64,000 nucleotides of DNA from Sporosarcina sp. P32b (GCF_002743335.1 NZ_PDZB01000001.1:124001-188000); one strand, 5' to 3'; shown: positions 27,986 through 37,844, numbered from the stretch's first letter. The notes: generated by a model from the letters alone, not told the origin. Made by a program: numbers and translations.

Positions 27986-29008
27986 ATGTCTTTCTTTAAG
28001 AAGATAAAAGATAAAATATCAGGGACGAATGAAGTGGTAGCAGAGAAGTTTAAAGATGGACTGACGAAGACACGCGATTCATTTACATCGAAAGTGAACG
28101 ATTTAGTATTTAGATTCCGTGTGGTTGATGAAGAATTCTTCGAAGAACTGGAAGAAGTATTACTTCAAGCGGATGTCGGTTTTGAAACCGTTATGGAACT
28201 GATTGATTTGCTGAAAGAAGAAGTCCAACGCAAGAACATTAAAAACACGACTGGTATGCAGTCATTGATTTCAGAGAAACTTGTAGAAATCTATAATTCA
28301 GGCGAAGTAGTTTCTAGTGAGTTGAATATCGAAGAAGGTAGACTGAACGTAATATTGATGGTTGGCGTGAACGGTGTGGGGAAGACGACAACGATCGGTA
28401 AAATGGCTGCCCGCCTTAAAAATGAAGGGAAAACCGTTATGCTTGCTGCTGGGGATACATTCCGCGCAGGCGCCATTGAACAGCTTGTTGTCTGGGGAGA
28501 GCGTACTGGTGTAGAGGTTGTCCGTCAAGCGGAAGGTTCAGATCCGGCTGCCGTTATTTTTGACGCAGTGAAAGCAGCTAAGAAGCGTAACGTAGATGTT
28601 TTAATTTGTGATACAGCGGGCCGCTTACAAAATAAAGTAAACTTGATGAATGAGCTTGAAAAAGTACATCGCATCATTGGTCGTGAAATTGAAGACGCTC
28701 CTCATGAAGTATTGTTAGCTTTGGATGCGACGACTGGTCAGAACGCATTAATCCAAGCGCAAACATTTAACGAAGTGACGAACGTAACAGGTATTGTATT
28801 GACAAAACTAGATGGTACAGCAAAAGGCGGCATTGTACTGGCAATTCGTAATAAGCTCGATATCCCCGTGAAGTTTGTCGGTCTTGGTGAAGGTATCGAT
28901 GACTTACAACCTTTCGACCCAGAGAAATATGTCTATGGGTTATTTGCGAACGGATTAGAAATGGAAGAAGCAGAAGAAATTGAAACCGAAACTGAAGAAG
29001 ACAAGTAA
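27986..29008 (+). CDS. ftsY: Signal recognition particle receptor FtsY
   Basis: 340 residues. It is the SRP receptor GTPase that docks ribosome-nascent chain complexes at the Sec translocon. It has an N-terminal helical NG domain, G1 GVNGVGKTT from residue 127, [19 protein letters not shown] and a closing [20 protein letters not shown]. The acidic A domain is short, as in Bacillus. TAAGGAGTG lies before ATG 27986. Confidence 0.96.
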   Translation: MSFFKKIKDKISGTNEVVAEKFKDGLTKTRDSFTSKVNDLVFRFRVVDEEFFEELEEVLLQADVGFETVMELIDLLKEEVQRKNIKNTTGMQSLISEKLVEIYNSGEVVSSELNIEEGRLNVILMVGVNGVGKTTTIGKMAARLKNEGKTVMLAAGDTFRAGAIEQLVVWGERTGVEVVRQAEGSDPAAVIFDAVKAAKKRNVDVLICDTAGRLQNKVNLMNELEKVHRIIGREIEDAPHEVLLALDATTGQNALIQAQTFNEVTNVTGIVLTKLDGTAKGGIVLAIRNKLDIPVKFVGLGEGIDDLQPFDPEKYVYGLFANGLEMEEAEEIETETEEDK

Positions 29009-29014
29009 AAGTAC

Positions 29015-29043
29015 TTGACAGCAATACGTGTGCACGATATTAT
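29015..29043 (+). promoter_or_regulatory. Promoter for ylxM-ffh
   Basis: Perfect TTGACA (29015-29020), a 17-base spacer and TATTAT (29038-29043), about 29 bases before the ylxM start. The overlapping TATAAT at 29043-29048 would need a 22-base spacer and is less likely. Confidence 0.65.
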
Positions 29044-29071
29044 ATAATAGTGACTGAAGGAGGTCGTGATC

Positions 29072-29398
29072 TTGCTTGAAAAAACGACAAGAGTGAACTT
29101 CCTCTTTGATTTTTATCAATCATTATTAACTGACAAACAACGTTTATATATGCAATTATATTATTTAGATGATCTTTCTCTCGGTGAAATTGCTGAGCAA
29201 TATGGCGTATCGAGACAGGCAGTGTACGACAATGTGAAACGGACTGAGGCTATGCTCGAAGATTACGAGAAGAAACTCAATCTGTTCGAAAAGCATGAAG
29301 GTCGACTTGAAATTGTAGAGTTGCTAGAAGAAATGGCGCCTACTGAAAATTCAAATCGCTTCATGAAATTGCTACATACCTTAAAAGACTTTGAATAG
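29072..29398 (+). CDS. ylxM: YlxM/p13-like SRP-associated DNA-binding protein
   Basis: 108 residues from TTG 29072, eight bases after GAAGGAGG. A GTG at 29066 is too close to that site. It has a helix-turn-helix resembling sigma-70 region 4 ([21 protein letters not shown], about 35-55) and the family start [18 protein letters not shown]. YlxM is encoded with ffh across Firmicutes and has been linked to SRP; in streptococci it stimulates SRP GTPase. It lies 12 bases before ffh. Confidence 0.92.
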   Translation: MLEKTTRVNFLFDFYQSLLTDKQRLYMQLYYLDDLSLGEIAEQYGVSRQAVYDNVKRTEAMLEDYEKKLNLFEKHEGRLEIVELLEEMAPTENSNRFMKLLHTLKDFE

Positions 29399-29410
29399 GG
29401 GGGATTGTCT

Positions 29411-30766
29411 ATGGCATTTGAAGGTCTAGCCGAACGCCTGCAAGGAACCATGAATAAAATTACAGGCAAAGGTAAAATCAACGAAGCTGACGTAAAAGAA
29501 ATGATGCGTGAAGTGCGTTTTGCACTAATTGAGGCAGACGTTAACTTGAAAGTCGTTAAACAATTTGTCAAGACGGTCAGCGAGCGCTCAGTAGGTCAGG
29601 ATGTAATGAAGAGTTTGACGCCTGGTCAGCAAGTGGTGAAAATCGTAAAAGACGAATTAACGAATCTAATGGGTGGAGAACAAAACCCTATTCAGTTCGC
29701 GCGTAAATCGCCTACGGTCATCATGATGGTAGGCTTGCAAGGTGCTGGTAAAACGACAACTACTGGTAAATTGGCCACAGTTTTACGTAAAAAACATAAT
29801 AAGAAACCTCTGCTTGTGGCGGCGGATATTTATCGTCCGGCAGCGATCCAACAACTCGAAACATTAGGTAAACAGATCACGGTACCTGTATTTTCTATGG
29901 GAACTGATCAATCACCTGTTGAAATTGCTCGCAAAGCGATGGAAGAGGCAGAACGTGAGCATAATGACGTTGTAATCATTGATACAGCGGGTCGACTCCA
30001 TGTGGATGAAGCACTCATGCAAGAATTGAAAGATATTCGTGAGTTGACTAATCCTGATGAAGTCTTCCTCGTAGTGGACGCGATGACAGGTCAAGATGCA
30101 GTCAACGTTGCCAAAAGTTTCGATGATACAATAGGAATCACTGGCGTCATCCTGACAAAACTTGATGGGGATACACGTGGTGGTGCGGCGTTATCGATTC
30201 GTACCGTTACTGAAAAACCAATAAAATTTGTTGGTATGGGTGAGAAGATGGATGCACTCGAACCATTCCATCCAGAGCGTATGGCATCACGGATTCTTGG
30301 TATGGGCGATGTCATGTCTTTGATTGAAAAAGCACAGGAAAATGTGGATGAGGATAAAGCGAAAGAGTTAGAGCAGAAATTGCGCACTCAAAGCTTTACA
30401 CTTGATGACTTTCTCGATCAAATGCAACAAGTAAAGAAGATGGGACCACTCGACGAAATTTTGAAAATGATGCCGGGTGCAAACAAAATCAAAGGACTCG
30501 ACAATGCTAAAGTGGATGAGAGTCAGATGGGTCGTGTAGAAGCAGTCATTTATTCTATGACGCTTGCTGAACGGGAAAACCCAGAAATTATTAATGCGAG
30601 CCGTAAAAAAAGAATTGCTACAGGGTCTGGAACTTCCACACAGGAAGTCAACCGTTTGCTGAAGCAGTTTGAGGAAATGAAGAAAATGGTTAAGCAAATG
30701 ACCAACATGCAACAAAAAGGTAAGAAGAAAGGTAAAATGCCTGGTTTTGATGCGTTTTTTAAATAA
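29411..30766 (+). CDS. ffh: Signal recognition particle protein Ffh
   Basis: 451 residues from ATG 29411; an in-frame TTG at 29405 falls by the G-rich ribosome-binding site. Ffh binds 4.5S/6S RNA and signal sequences. The G domain has GLQGAGKT at 108-115, DTAGRLHVDE, and TKLDGDTRGGAA. The methionine-rich M domain is at the C-terminus (about 300-451), with MKKMVKQMTNMQQKGKKKGK at the end. Confidence 0.96.
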   Translation: MAFEGLAERLQGTMNKITGKGKINEADVKEMMREVRFALIEADVNLKVVKQFVKTVSERSVGQDVMKSLTPGQQVVKIVKDELTNLMGGEQNPIQFARKSPTVIMMVGLQGAGKTTTTGKLATVLRKKHNKKPLLVAADIYRPAAIQQLETLGKQITVPVFSMGTDQSPVEIARKAMEEAEREHNDVVIIDTAGRLHVDEALMQELKDIRELTNPDEVFLVVDAMTGQDAVNVAKSFDDTIGITGVILTKLDGDTRGGAALSIRTVTEKPIKFVGMGEKMDALEPFHPERMASRILGMGDVMSLIEKAQENVDEDKAKELEQKLRTQSFTLDDFLDQMQQVKKMGPLDEILKMMPGANKIKGLDNAKVDESQMGRVEAVIYSMTLAERENPEIINASRKKRIATGSGTSTQEVNRLLKQFEEMKKMVKQMTNMQQKGKKKGKMPGFDAFFK

Positions 30767-30791
30767 AATAGAGGGTGTTAAGAAAAAACCC

Positions 30792-30820
30792 TTTACAAAC
30801 AAATAAAAACTTGGTAATAT
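30792..30820 (+). promoter_or_regulatory. Candidate rpsP promoter
   Basis: TTTACA (30792-30797), a 17-base spacer ending TTGG, and TAATAT (30815-30820) with an upstream TG that resembles an extended -10. It lies 38 bases before rpsP. Confidence 0.5.
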
Positions 30821-30858
30821 ACTATCTTGTGTGAAACTATTCGGAGGTGTAGATAATA

Positions 30859-31131
30859 ATGGCAGTTAAAATTCGTCTAAAACGTATGGGAGCTAAGAGA
30901 TCTCCTTTTTATCGTATTGTAGTAGCTGATGCACGTGCACCACGTGACGGCCGTCAAATCGATCAGGTTGGTACATACAACCCGCTTACAAAGCCAGCAA
31001 CAGTTGAAATCAACGAAGAATTGGCTTTGAAATGGCTTCAAGATGGAGCTAAACCATCTGATACAGTTCGTAACTTGTTCTCAGAACAAGGTATCATGGA
31101 AAAATTCCATAACGCTAAATACAGCAAGTAA
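30859..31131 (+). CDS. rpsP: 30S ribosomal protein S16
   Basis: 90 residues, usual length. It starts [24 protein letters not shown], the S16 hallmark, with VGTYNPL and [12 protein letters not shown] later. S16 is an early 30S assembly protein. CGGAGGTG lies upstream. khpA follows after 15 bases. Confidence 0.98.
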   Translation: MAVKIRLKRMGAKRSPFYRIVVADARAPRDGRQIDQVGTYNPLTKPATVEINEELALKWLQDGAKPSDTVRNLFSEQGIMEKFHNAKYSK

Positions 31132-31146
31132 TTTGGAGGGGTGGAC

Positions 31147-31380
31147 ATGAAGCAGCTGATTGAAACAATTGTAAAACCGTTAGTCGATTACCCGGACGAC
31201 GTGAAAGTGGTATCTGAAGAACAGTCTCAACGAGTCGTTTATCAGTTATCAGTGAATGCGGAGGATATGGGTAAAGTGATCGGGAAGCAAGGTCGTGTGG
31301 CAAAAGCGATCCGTACGATTGTTTACTCAGCAGCAGGCAGCCACCACGGCAAAAAAGTGTATTTGGATATCTTGGATTGA
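31147..31380 (+). CDS. khpA: KH-domain RNA-binding protein KhpA (YlqC)
   Basis: 77 residues from ATG 31147, with GGAGGG seven bases upstream; the GTG at 31141 lies next to that site. It has a single KH domain with the GKVIGKQGRVAKAIR loop (IGKQGR = GXXG). KhpA partners with KhpB and controls cell elongation and division in other Firmicutes by binding RNA. A terminator follows at once. In B. subtilis ylqD lies between this gene and rimM; it is absent here. Confidence 0.94.
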   Translation: MKQLIETIVKPLVDYPDDVKVVSEEQSQRVVYQLSVNAEDMGKVIGKQGRVAKAIRTIVYSAAGSHHGKKVYLDILD

Positions 31381-31383
31381 TCC

Positions 31384-31416
31384 AAAAGGAAGGAGCCTCG
31401 GTTCCTTCCTTTTTTG
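31384..31416 (+). terminator. Intrinsic terminator after khpA
   Basis: AAAAGGAAGGA pairs with TCCTTCCTTTT around the 8-base loop GCCTCGGT, followed by T residues; it begins three bases after the khpA stop. Confidence 0.85.
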
Positions 31417-31456
31417 CACGAATAAATACTTTTAGTCATATAATGGAGGCGAAATA

Positions 31457-31972
31457 ATGGAATGGTTTAATGTAGGCACGATTGTGAATACGCATGGTAT
31501 TAAAGGTGAAGTTCGCGTAATGTCCAAAACAGATTTTCCAGATGAACGATATGAAGTGGGAAGTGAGCTCGCGATCTTCATGCCGAAAAGCAAAGCACCT
31601 ACGTTTGTCAAAGTGATCAGTCATCGTAAGCATAAAAACTTTGATTTACTAATGTTCGAAGGATATCCGAATATTAATGACGTCGAGAAGTTTCGCGACG
31701 GTGTGATCAAGGTATCGGAGAAAGAATTGACAGAACTCGGGGAAAATGAATTTTATTATCATGAAATCATTGGCTGCCGTGTGATTACAGAAACAGGTGA
31801 AGAAATCGGTACGGTTACAGAAATTATCGAAACGGGTGCCAATGATGTATGGGAAGTAACGCCTACTGAAGGCAAGCCGCATTATATTCCCTATATCGAA
31901 GATGTTGTAAAGGATATCGATATTGATGAGCAGATTATCAAAATTGAATTGATGGACGGATTACTTTCATGA
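31457..31972 (+). CDS. rimM: 16S rRNA processing protein RimM
   Basis: 171 residues. It binds S19 and helps mature the 30S head domain. It starts [19 protein letters not shown], the RimM signature, and has a C-terminal PRC barrel (about 95-170, with [11 protein letters not shown] and [11 protein letters not shown]). TGGAGGCG lies before ATG 31457. It overlaps the trmD start by one to four bases, the conserved rimM-trmD coupling. Confidence 0.95.
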   Translation: MEWFNVGTIVNTHGIKGEVRVMSKTDFPDERYEVGSELAIFMPKSKAPTFVKVISHRKHKNFDLLMFEGYPNINDVEKFRDGVIKVSEKELTELGENEFYYHEIIGCRVITETGEEIGTVTEIIETGANDVWEVTPTEGKPHYIPYIEDVVKDIDIDEQIIKIELMDGLLS

Positions 31973-32709
31973 TGAAAATCGACGTTCTCTCTTTGTTCCC
32001 AGAGATGTTTGAGGGTGTACTTCATTCTTCCATCATGAAAAAAGCGCAAGAACAACAAGCTGCATCGTTTAAAGTCACAGACTTTCGTGACTTTTCGACA
32101 AACAAACATAGAAAAGTGGATGATTATCCGTACGGAGGCGGTGCGGGAATGGTATTAAAACCCGAACCACTCTTTGCGGCTGTCGAAGCCGTCACTAACA
32201 CTAGTAATGGTAAGCCTCGCGTTATCCTCATGTGTCCGCAAGGCGAACGATTCACGCAGAAGAAAGCAGAAGAACTTGCGAAAGAGCAGCATCTAGTTTT
32301 CATCTGTGGTCACTATGAAGGATACGATGAGAGAATTCGTGAATATTTGGTTACGGATGAAATCTCACTCGGTGACTTTGTATTAACTGGTGGAGAAGTG
32401 GCTTCTATGGCGATCATTGATAGTGTTGTGCGATTACTTCCTGACGTTCTAGGTAACGACCAGTCGGCTGTCCACGATTCGTTTTCGACGGGTATGTTGG
32501 AACATCCACAATACACTCGACCTGCTACGTTCAACGGCCTTGAGGTGCCTTCTGTGCTGTTGTCGGGCAATCATGCCGAGATTGATAAGTGGAGAGAAGA
32601 GCAGGCATTCATTCGCACGGCACAACGCCGTCCTGAATTATTGCAAGAAGCGCCGTTAACAGATTATCAAAAAAAACTCTATCAGCAATGGAAACAAAAA
32701 AGAGACTAA
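31972..32709 (+). CDS. trmD: tRNA (guanine-37-N1)-methyltransferase TrmD
   Basis: 245 residues from ATG 31972; ATG 31969 is equally in frame. It makes m1G37 next to the anticodon, preventing +1 frameshifting. It starts [16 protein letters not shown] and has the SPOUT trefoil-knot motifs [26 protein letters not shown] and [13 protein letters not shown]. Confidence 0.96.
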   Translation: MKIDVLSLFPEMFEGVLHSSIMKKAQEQQAASFKVTDFRDFSTNKHRKVDDYPYGGGAGMVLKPEPLFAAVEAVTNTSNGKPRVILMCPQGERFTQKKAEELAKEQHLVFICGHYEGYDERIREYLVTDEISLGDFVLTGGEVASMAIIDSVVRLLPDVLGNDQSAVHDSFSTGMLEHPQYTRPATFNGLEVPSVLLSGNHAEIDKWREEQAFIRTAQRRPELLQEAPLTDYQKKLYQQWKQKRD

Positions 32710-32715
32710 ATTTGC

Positions 32716-32744
32716 TTGATTCGTTAACAGGCGTGTGCTATGAT
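32716..32744 (+). promoter_or_regulatory. Promoter of rplS
   Basis: TTGATT (32716-32721), a 17-base spacer and TATGAT (32739-32744), seven bases after the trmD stop. Confidence 0.7.
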
Positions 32745-32750
32745 TTATAA

Positions 32751-32836
32751 AGCGCTTTTTAAGAGCGCCTATTTTACTGTTGTTCCGCTGCAAAGCAAAA
32801 CGTGCAAGAGCATCAGAAAAGAAGGAGAGAAAAAAT
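32751..32836 (+). promoter_or_regulatory. Likely ribosomal protein L19 leader
   Basis: From the expected transcript start to the rplS start there is a structured leader of about 86 nt. It has a hairpin GCGCT / AGCGC at 32752-32768, then a TTGTTCCGCTGCAAAGC stretch and the AAGGAGAG ribosome-binding site. Its position fits the autogenous L19 leader described in Firmicutes. I judge this from position and a partial sequence memory, not from a covariance search. Confidence 0.5.
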
Positions 32837-33181
32837 ATGCAAAAACTAATTGCAGATATTACAAAAGATCAGTTACGCACTGAACACCCTTCATTCCGTC
32901 CTGGCGATACACTTCGCTTGCACGTGAAGATCATCGAGGGAACTCGTGAGCGTATCCAGTTATTCGAAGGTATTGTTATCAAACGTCGCGGTGGCGGAAT
33001 CAGCGAAACTTTCACTGTGCGTAAAATTTCAAACGGTGTTGGAGTGGAGCGTACATTCCCATTACACACGCCTAAGCTAGCTCAAATTGAAGTGACTCGT
33101 CGCGGTAAAGTTCGTCGTGCGAAGTTGTACTACCTACGTAAACTACGTGGTAAAGCAGCACGTATCAAAGAACTCCGCTAA
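32837..33181 (+). CDS. rplS: 50S ribosomal protein L19
   Basis: 114 residues from ATG 32837, with AAGGAGAG upstream; the open frame reaches back to 32780, but the family starts at [13 protein letters not shown]. Conserved parts: [43 protein letters not shown] and [14 protein letters not shown]19 sits at the 30S-50S interface. Confidence 0.97.
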   Translation: MQKLIADITKDQLRTEHPSFRPGDTLRLHVKIIEGTRERIQLFEGIVIKRRGGGISETFTVRKISNGVGVERTFPLHTPKLAQIEVTRRGKVRRAKLYYLRKLRGKAARIKELR

Positions 33182-33198
33182 TAAGATAAACAGAAACG

Positions 33199-33232
33199 AA
33201 GGGGGCCTTGCACTTGGCCTCCTTTCTTTTTG
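33199..33232 (+). terminator. Intrinsic terminator after rplS
   Basis: AAGGGGGCC pairs with GGCCTCCTT around TTGCACTT, followed by TCTTTTT. Confidence 0.8.
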
Positions 33233-33287
33233 CTCAGAAAGACAATTGGCTGTACAATAATAACAGACAGGGCAGGAGGCTGGATTG

Positions 33288-33851
33288 ATGGAAGAGAAAA
33301 AAACGAGAAGTGAAGGACTAGAATGGATTAAAGCATTATTAATAGCGTTTGGATTAGCCGCCATTATTCGTATCTTTTTATTCACACCCATCGTCGTTGA
33401 TGGTATTTCCATGATGCCAACGTTGGAACATGGTGACCGCATGATCGTTAATAAAATCGGCTATACGATAGGTGAACCTCATCGTTTTGACATCGTAGTA
33501 TTCCATGCACCTGAGCAGAAAGATTATATTAAACGTGTAATTGGTCTGCCAGGAGATACAGTGGAGTATAAAGATGATGTCCTTTATGTAAATGATGAAG
33601 CGTATGAAGAACCGTATCTCGAACAATACAAATCTGAAGTACAGGATGGCACACTGACGGAAGATTTCACACTGCAAGATGTGCCGCAAATCGATGCGCA
33701 AACAGTTCCGGAAGATCACATATTTGTTATGGGTGATAACCGTCGGAAAAGTAAAGATTCTAGACATATTGGAGCCGTATCAATCGATGAAGTCATCGGT
33801 AGTACGAGTGTAGTATTCTGGCCGATTAAAGATTTCGGTCTTGTGAAATAA
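33288..33851 (+). CDS. lepB: Type I signal peptidase
   Basis: 187 residues from ATG 33288, with AGGAGG eight bases upstream. It is a membrane protease that cleaves secretory signal peptides. One N-terminal transmembrane helix spans about 14-34. The catalytic dyad is Ser41 in GISMMPTL and Lys82 in YIKRVIGLPGD, and box E GDNRRKSKDSRHIG is near the end. In B. subtilis no sip gene lies at this site; a signal peptidase between rplS and rbgA is, as I recall, common in other Bacillales. Confidence 0.95.
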   Translation: MEEKKTRSEGLEWIKALLIAFGLAAIIRIFLFTPIVVDGISMMPTLEHGDRMIVNKIGYTIGEPHRFDIVVFHAPEQKDYIKRVIGLPGDTVEYKDDVLYVNDEAYEEPYLEQYKSEVQDGTLTEDFTLQDVPQIDAQTVPEDHIFVMGDNRRKSKDSRHIGAVSIDEVIGSTSVVFWPIKDFGLVK

Positions 33852-33869
33852 CGAAAGGAGACGATTCGA

Positions 33870-34724
33870 ATGACTATTCAATGGTTTCCGGGCCATATGG
33901 CGAAAGCGAGACGAGAAGTCTCAGAAAAGTTAAAATTAGTTGATATAGTATTTGAATTAATTGATGCTAGATTGCCACTTTCATCACGTAATCCTATGAT
34001 AGACGAAGTCACGCAACAGAAACCGAGATTGCTGATTTTGAATAAGATGGACTTAGCGGATGAAATACAAACTAAACGCTGGATTACCTACTTTGAAAAG
34101 CAAGGCTTACGTACAGTTGCTATTAATTCATTTGAAGGTAAAGGTCTCCAAACAGTCACCAGGGCTGCTAAAGAAATTTTGCAGCCGAAGTATGATCGCA
34201 TGAAGCAGCGAGGCATACGTCCTGGGGCAATTCGCGCCATGATTGTCGGCATTCCAAACGTTGGTAAATCTACGTTGATTAACCGATTAGCTAAGAAAAA
34301 TATCGCTAAAACAGGAAATAAGCCAGGCGTAACGAAAGCGCAACAATGGATCAAATTCGAGAAAGAATTAGAACTTCTGGACACGCCGGGAGTGCTTTGG
34401 CCGAAATTTGAAGATCAACAAGTAGGTTATAAATTAGCTCTAACGGGGGCAATTAAAGACTCCGTATTGAATATGGAGGAGCTTGCAGTATATGGACTTC
34501 GGTTTTTGGAGTCGCATTATCCTGATAGACTGGCACAGCGCTATGAAATGACAACAGTGGGTGACAATATCCAATCGTTGTTCGATAAAATCGGCGAACG
34601 TCGAAAAGTATATACAGTAGGCGGAGAAATCGATTATGACAAAGTAGCAGAAATGATCGTACAAGACATCCGCGACCAGCAAGTAGGTAAATTAACATTC
34701 GATTTTCCTGAAGAATTCGAATGA
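33870..34724 (+). CDS. rbgA: 50S assembly GTPase RbgA (YlqF)
   Basis: 284 residues. It is a circularly permuted GTPase needed for late 50S maturation (L16, L27 and L36 incorporation). G4 NKMD is at 58-61, before G1 GIPNVGKS at 127-134, and G3 DTPG follows, which shows the permutation. It starts [23 protein letters not shown] lies upstream; a strong terminator lies downstream. Confidence 0.96.
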   Translation: MTIQWFPGHMAKARREVSEKLKLVDIVFELIDARLPLSSRNPMIDEVTQQKPRLLILNKMDLADEIQTKRWITYFEKQGLRTVAINSFEGKGLQTVTRAAKEILQPKYDRMKQRGIRPGAIRAMIVGIPNVGKSTLINRLAKKNIAKTGNKPGVTKAQQWIKFEKELELLDTPGVLWPKFEDQQVGYKLALTGAIKDSVLNMEELAVYGLRFLESHYPDRLAQRYEMTTVGDNIQSLFDKIGERRKVYTVGGEIDYDKVAEMIVQDIRDQQVGKLTFDFPEEFE

Positions 34725-34728
34725 CTAG

Positions 34729-34770
34729 AAGCAACGGCTTGGAACTCTGTTTCCGAACCGTTGCTTTTTT
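34729..34770 (+). terminator. Intrinsic terminator after rbgA
   Basis: GCAACGG (34731-34737) pairs with CCGTTGC (34758-34764), with an inner GGAA/TTCC pair, followed by six T. Confidence 0.85.
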
Positions 34771-34839
34771 GTCGAAAAAACCATATGGAAACCGATATAA
34801 TACGTAGACAAACATATTTTAGATGGACAGGTGAAGAAA

Positions 34840-35613
34840 TTGACAACGATACAGCAAATAAAAAAACAATTACTAGAGTTACAAGAACCAAATGATTGGC
34901 TTACAGAACTTGAAAACGACACTAGAAAGGGTGTCCAGCAAGCAATTATTCAATGGCGCACTCGATATACTAAAAAACAAGCACTTATTCAAGAATTTCA
35001 AAAGAAAATAGCGTTTGATGATTCCTATAGATCCTCAAGAGTTTTGTTAGTCGCTGGAATTGACGAAGCTGGGAGAGGACCTCTGGCGGGACCGGTAGTT
35101 ACAGCTGCGGTTATACTACCTGAAGATTGTTCGGCCCTTATCGGATTGGACGACTCGAAAAAAGTTTCCAAGGAGAAGAGGCAGGAATTTGCTCGACTAA
35201 TTAAGGAACAGGCTGTGGCGTACGCCATACACGTGCAGCCTGCTAAAGTAATAGATGAATTGAATATATACCAGGCAACAAAGCAATCAATGGAAGTAGC
35301 TATAAGTGAACTTGAGATTGCGCCACATGCGGTTTTAGCAGATGCCATGAATTTGCAAACAGTTTGCCCGTGTTATTCCATTATAAAAGGAGATGAAAAA
35401 AGCTTAACTATCGCAGCTGCTTCTATATTAGCCAAGACTACACGTGATGAACTGATGAATGAATTGCATGAGGAGTTTCCTTGGTATGCATTTAATGAAA
35501 ATGCAGGATATGGAACTGCGAAACATTTACAAGGACTTGAAACGCATGGATTTTCCGAACACCATCGCAAATCATTCGAGCCGATCAAAACGATGTGGAG
35601 GGATCGACAATGA
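34840..35613 (+). CDS. rnhB: Ribonuclease HII
   Basis: 257 residues from TTG 34840, preceded by AGGTGAAG; GTG 34831 is the alternative. It nicks RNA-DNA hybrids, including single ribonucleotides in DNA. The catalytic core starts with GIDEAGRGPLAGPV (Asp75, Glu76), with DDSKKVSK, LADAMNLQ and the KSLTIAAASILAKTTRD segment. The N-terminal 70 residues are the extension seen in Bacillus RnhB. Its stop overlaps the ylqG start by four bases. Confidence 0.94.
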   Translation: MTTIQQIKKQLLELQEPNDWLTELENDTRKGVQQAIIQWRTRYTKKQALIQEFQKKIAFDDSYRSSRVLLVAGIDEAGRGPLAGPVVTAAVILPEDCSALIGLDDSKKVSKEKRQEFARLIKEQAVAYAIHVQPAKVIDELNIYQATKQSMEVAISELEIAPHAVLADAMNLQTVCPCYSIIKGDEKSLTIAAASILAKTTRDELMNELHEEFPWYAFNENAGYGTAKHLQGLETHGFSEHHRKSFEPIKTMWRDRQ

Positions 35614-37844
35614 ATTTACATTCATTATCTGCTTCATTTGCAAAAACTGCTACGGAAACTCAGCCGCTATCTCTAAAAGAAGGACAAATGATACATGGAA
35701 AGATCACACAATTATTTCCTGGTCAAATGGCGCAAGTTCAAGTTGGAAATCAACAGTTGTTTGCTAAATTGGAAGTACCCATGCAAGCGGGAGATCATTA
35801 TTACTTCAAAGTCAATGGCACTGAACCTGAATTGCAGTTGCAGGTTGTTTCCGGTCCAATGCGTGGTGGAGAAGGTCAGTCGGCTCAATTAACCCAGTTA
35901 ATGGATTCACTGCATGTACCTAAATCACAAGAAATGAAAGATATACTCGTGACGATGATTAAGCAAAAAATTCCTATGACAAAAGAAAATATGCTTGAGG
36001 CTGTCCAACTTCTGAAATCGTTACCAGATGGAATGAAAGCTGAGGCACTTGCTACGCTTGGTAAAATCGCTGAAGCAAAACTACCTTTCACGCCAGTTAT
36101 ATTTCAATCGCTTCTACAAGCTCAGACAGGCACGATTGCGCAGCAAATGACGACGTTACTAGCTACCATCCAAAATGAGCCTAATCTTCCTCCAACGATG
36201 CGTGAGCAGCTTCTAACGACGATGCAATCTCTGACTTCCCCTATGAGCCGGGTGATAGGGAAGGAACTGCTTAGTCAAAGTGTATCTCAATTGCTAAATC
36301 CACAAACGAGTAAAGCGGATCGGTTTGAAGTACTGCGCTTATTAAAAAATGCTGATATACTGCCAGCTCGAACATCGTTGGCCAATTTGCCTCAAGTACT
36401 GGCTGACCTGGTCACTAAAGCGAGTATGCAACCTGCTAGTGCTACAAGTAGCATAACGAATCAAGCAGATGCTAGTAAAACCATCCACTCTTTATTAAGT
36501 CAACTGGGTCAAACACCGGCCGCAAATCACCAAACAATAAAAGCGATTGTGAAAAATATTACACAACAATTACCGAACACAGCGCTTTTGGAACCTGTAA
36601 AAAATGCGTTGCAGACTGTAATTAATCAGTTGACCGAACAACCGCTGACGGATCGTTCTAAAGCTACTGTGGTTGAACAATTTAGTAAAGTGTTTATCCA
36701 AGCTCAAGCTATCGCAACACAAACAACCGCGACATCGGGACTAACTAGCATAGCGCAACAAGCTGTAGTTACCCCAGCTACCATGCAATCGGTCCATACA
36801 GCAATTGGTCAAATAAGCCAATTGCCAGTAGCAAACCAAGAAGCAATTAAAATAAACGTACAGCATTTGACCCAACAGCTGAGTAGTAATCCAGCTTTAC
36901 CTGAATCAATGAAAAATGCATTACAAAATGTATTGAATCAATTTGCTCAGCAACCAATGACAGATGGTGCAAAAACAATGCTAGTCGAACAACTTAGTCA
37001 AACATTGGTGCAACAAGCGAGCAAGCAAGAAACAGCCGTTGTGCCATTACAGCAACAAACTATCATGAAAGAGGTACAACAGTCAGTTCCGTCGCTCTTA
37101 GTACCGCCTGAGAAAGTGGATGAGGTACTTCGGGCATTGATGCAAACGGCTGAAAAATCAGGGAATAATCAAGTGAAACAACTCATCCATACAGCTGAAG
37201 CTCAAGCATCACAGACGATGAACGGAGCTGCCATGAAAGAGACTATCCAACACGTATTCAGTACATTAGGAGTGAATTATGAAGCAATGCTTGGAGGAAA
37301 AGAATCTGATGCAGCCAATTTGGCAAGTACATTAAAACCACAATTACTAGCCATGCTTCAGGACCCATCGCTTTCACCCGCATTACGTGATGCAGCAGAG
37401 ACAATGGTGCTTCGCATGAATGGGACTTTACTCCAATCAGGGGATACAGGCACACAACAACAGCTGATTATGCAACTACCACTTGAACTATTCGGTAAGA
37501 AAATCGATGCTACGCTGCAATGGAATAGTCGGATGAAGGAAAATGGGAAAATCGATCCGGCGTTTGCGCGGATATTGTTTTATTTAGACTTGGAATCACT
37601 ATCGACAACATTGGTTGATATGCATGTGCAAAACAAAGTTGTAAACTTAACGGTTTTTAATGATTTACCATCTCTAAAAACGACTGGACCACTCTTTCAA
37701 GATGTATTAAAGGATGGCCTAGAAGGAGTTGGCTACAAACTTTCTGGTGTTACTTTCAAACCATTCACAGAAAAACAGCACGATATCAAAAAAACGGTCA
37801 GCACCTTCCAATTAGATGAGGGAGGAGTAGATTACAGGATATGA
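35610..37844 (+). CDS. ylqG: YlqG-like protein with FliK-like C-terminal domain
   Basis: 744 residues from ATG 35610, with GGAGGG upstream. It occupies the ylqG locus of B. subtilis (between rnhB and ylqH) but appears longer than the B. subtilis protein as I recall it. The N-terminus (about 1-90) looks like a small beta-rich domain; the middle is rich in Gln, Thr, Ala and Leu and contains a tandem duplication (about residues 291-493). The C-terminus (about 610-744: LPLELFGKKIDATLQW, FYLDLESLSTTLVDM) resembles the hook-length-control domain of FliK. Function is unknown; a secretion-ruler-like role with YlqH is inference. Confidence 0.75.
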   Translation: MNLHSLSASFAKTATETQPLSLKEGQMIHGKITQLFPGQMAQVQVGNQQLFAKLEVPMQAGDHYYFKVNGTEPELQLQVVSGPMRGGEGQSAQLTQLMDSLHVPKSQEMKDILVTMIKQKIPMTKENMLEAVQLLKSLPDGMKAEALATLGKIAEAKLPFTPVIFQSLLQAQTGTIAQQMTTLLATIQNEPNLPPTMREQLLTTMQSLTSPMSRVIGKELLSQSVSQLLNPQTSKADRFEVLRLLKNADILPARTSLANLPQVLADLVTKASMQPASATSSITNQADASKTIHSLLSQLGQTPAANHQTIKAIVKNITQQLPNTALLEPVKNALQTVINQLTEQPLTDRSKATVVEQFSKVFIQAQAIATQTTATSGLTSIAQQAVVTPATMQSVHTAIGQISQLPVANQEAIKINVQHLTQQLSSNPALPESMKNALQNVLNQFAQQPMTDGAKTMLVEQLSQTLVQQASKQETAVVPLQQQTIMKEVQQSVPSLLVPPEKVDEVLRALMQTAEKSGNNQVKQLIHTAEAQASQTMNGAAMKETIQHVFSTLGVNYEAMLGGKESDAANLASTLKPQLLAMLQDPSLSPALRDAAETMVLRMNGTLLQSGDTGTQQQLIMQLPLELFGKKIDATLQWNSRMKENGKIDPAFARILFYLDLESLSTTLVDMHVQNKVVNLTVFNDLPSLKTTGPLFQDVLKDGLEGVGYKLSGVTFKPFTEKQHDIKKTVSTFQLDEGGVDYRI
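36480..37088 (+). repeat. Tandem duplication within ylqG, 103-codon period
   Basis: The first copy (36480-36788) and second copy (36789 to about 37088) encode matching helical units. TIHSLLSQLGQTPAANHQTI is followed 103 residues later by SVHTAIGQISQLPVANQEAI, and KNALQTVINQ by KNALQNVLNQ. The best block runs for about 75 residues. Confidence 0.75.

Noticed and set aside
31414-31444. TTGCAC and TATAAT before rimM as a promoter
   Set aside because: The spacer is 19 bases and the -10 directly abuts the rimM Shine-Dalgarno, so the transcript would start after the ribosome-binding site.
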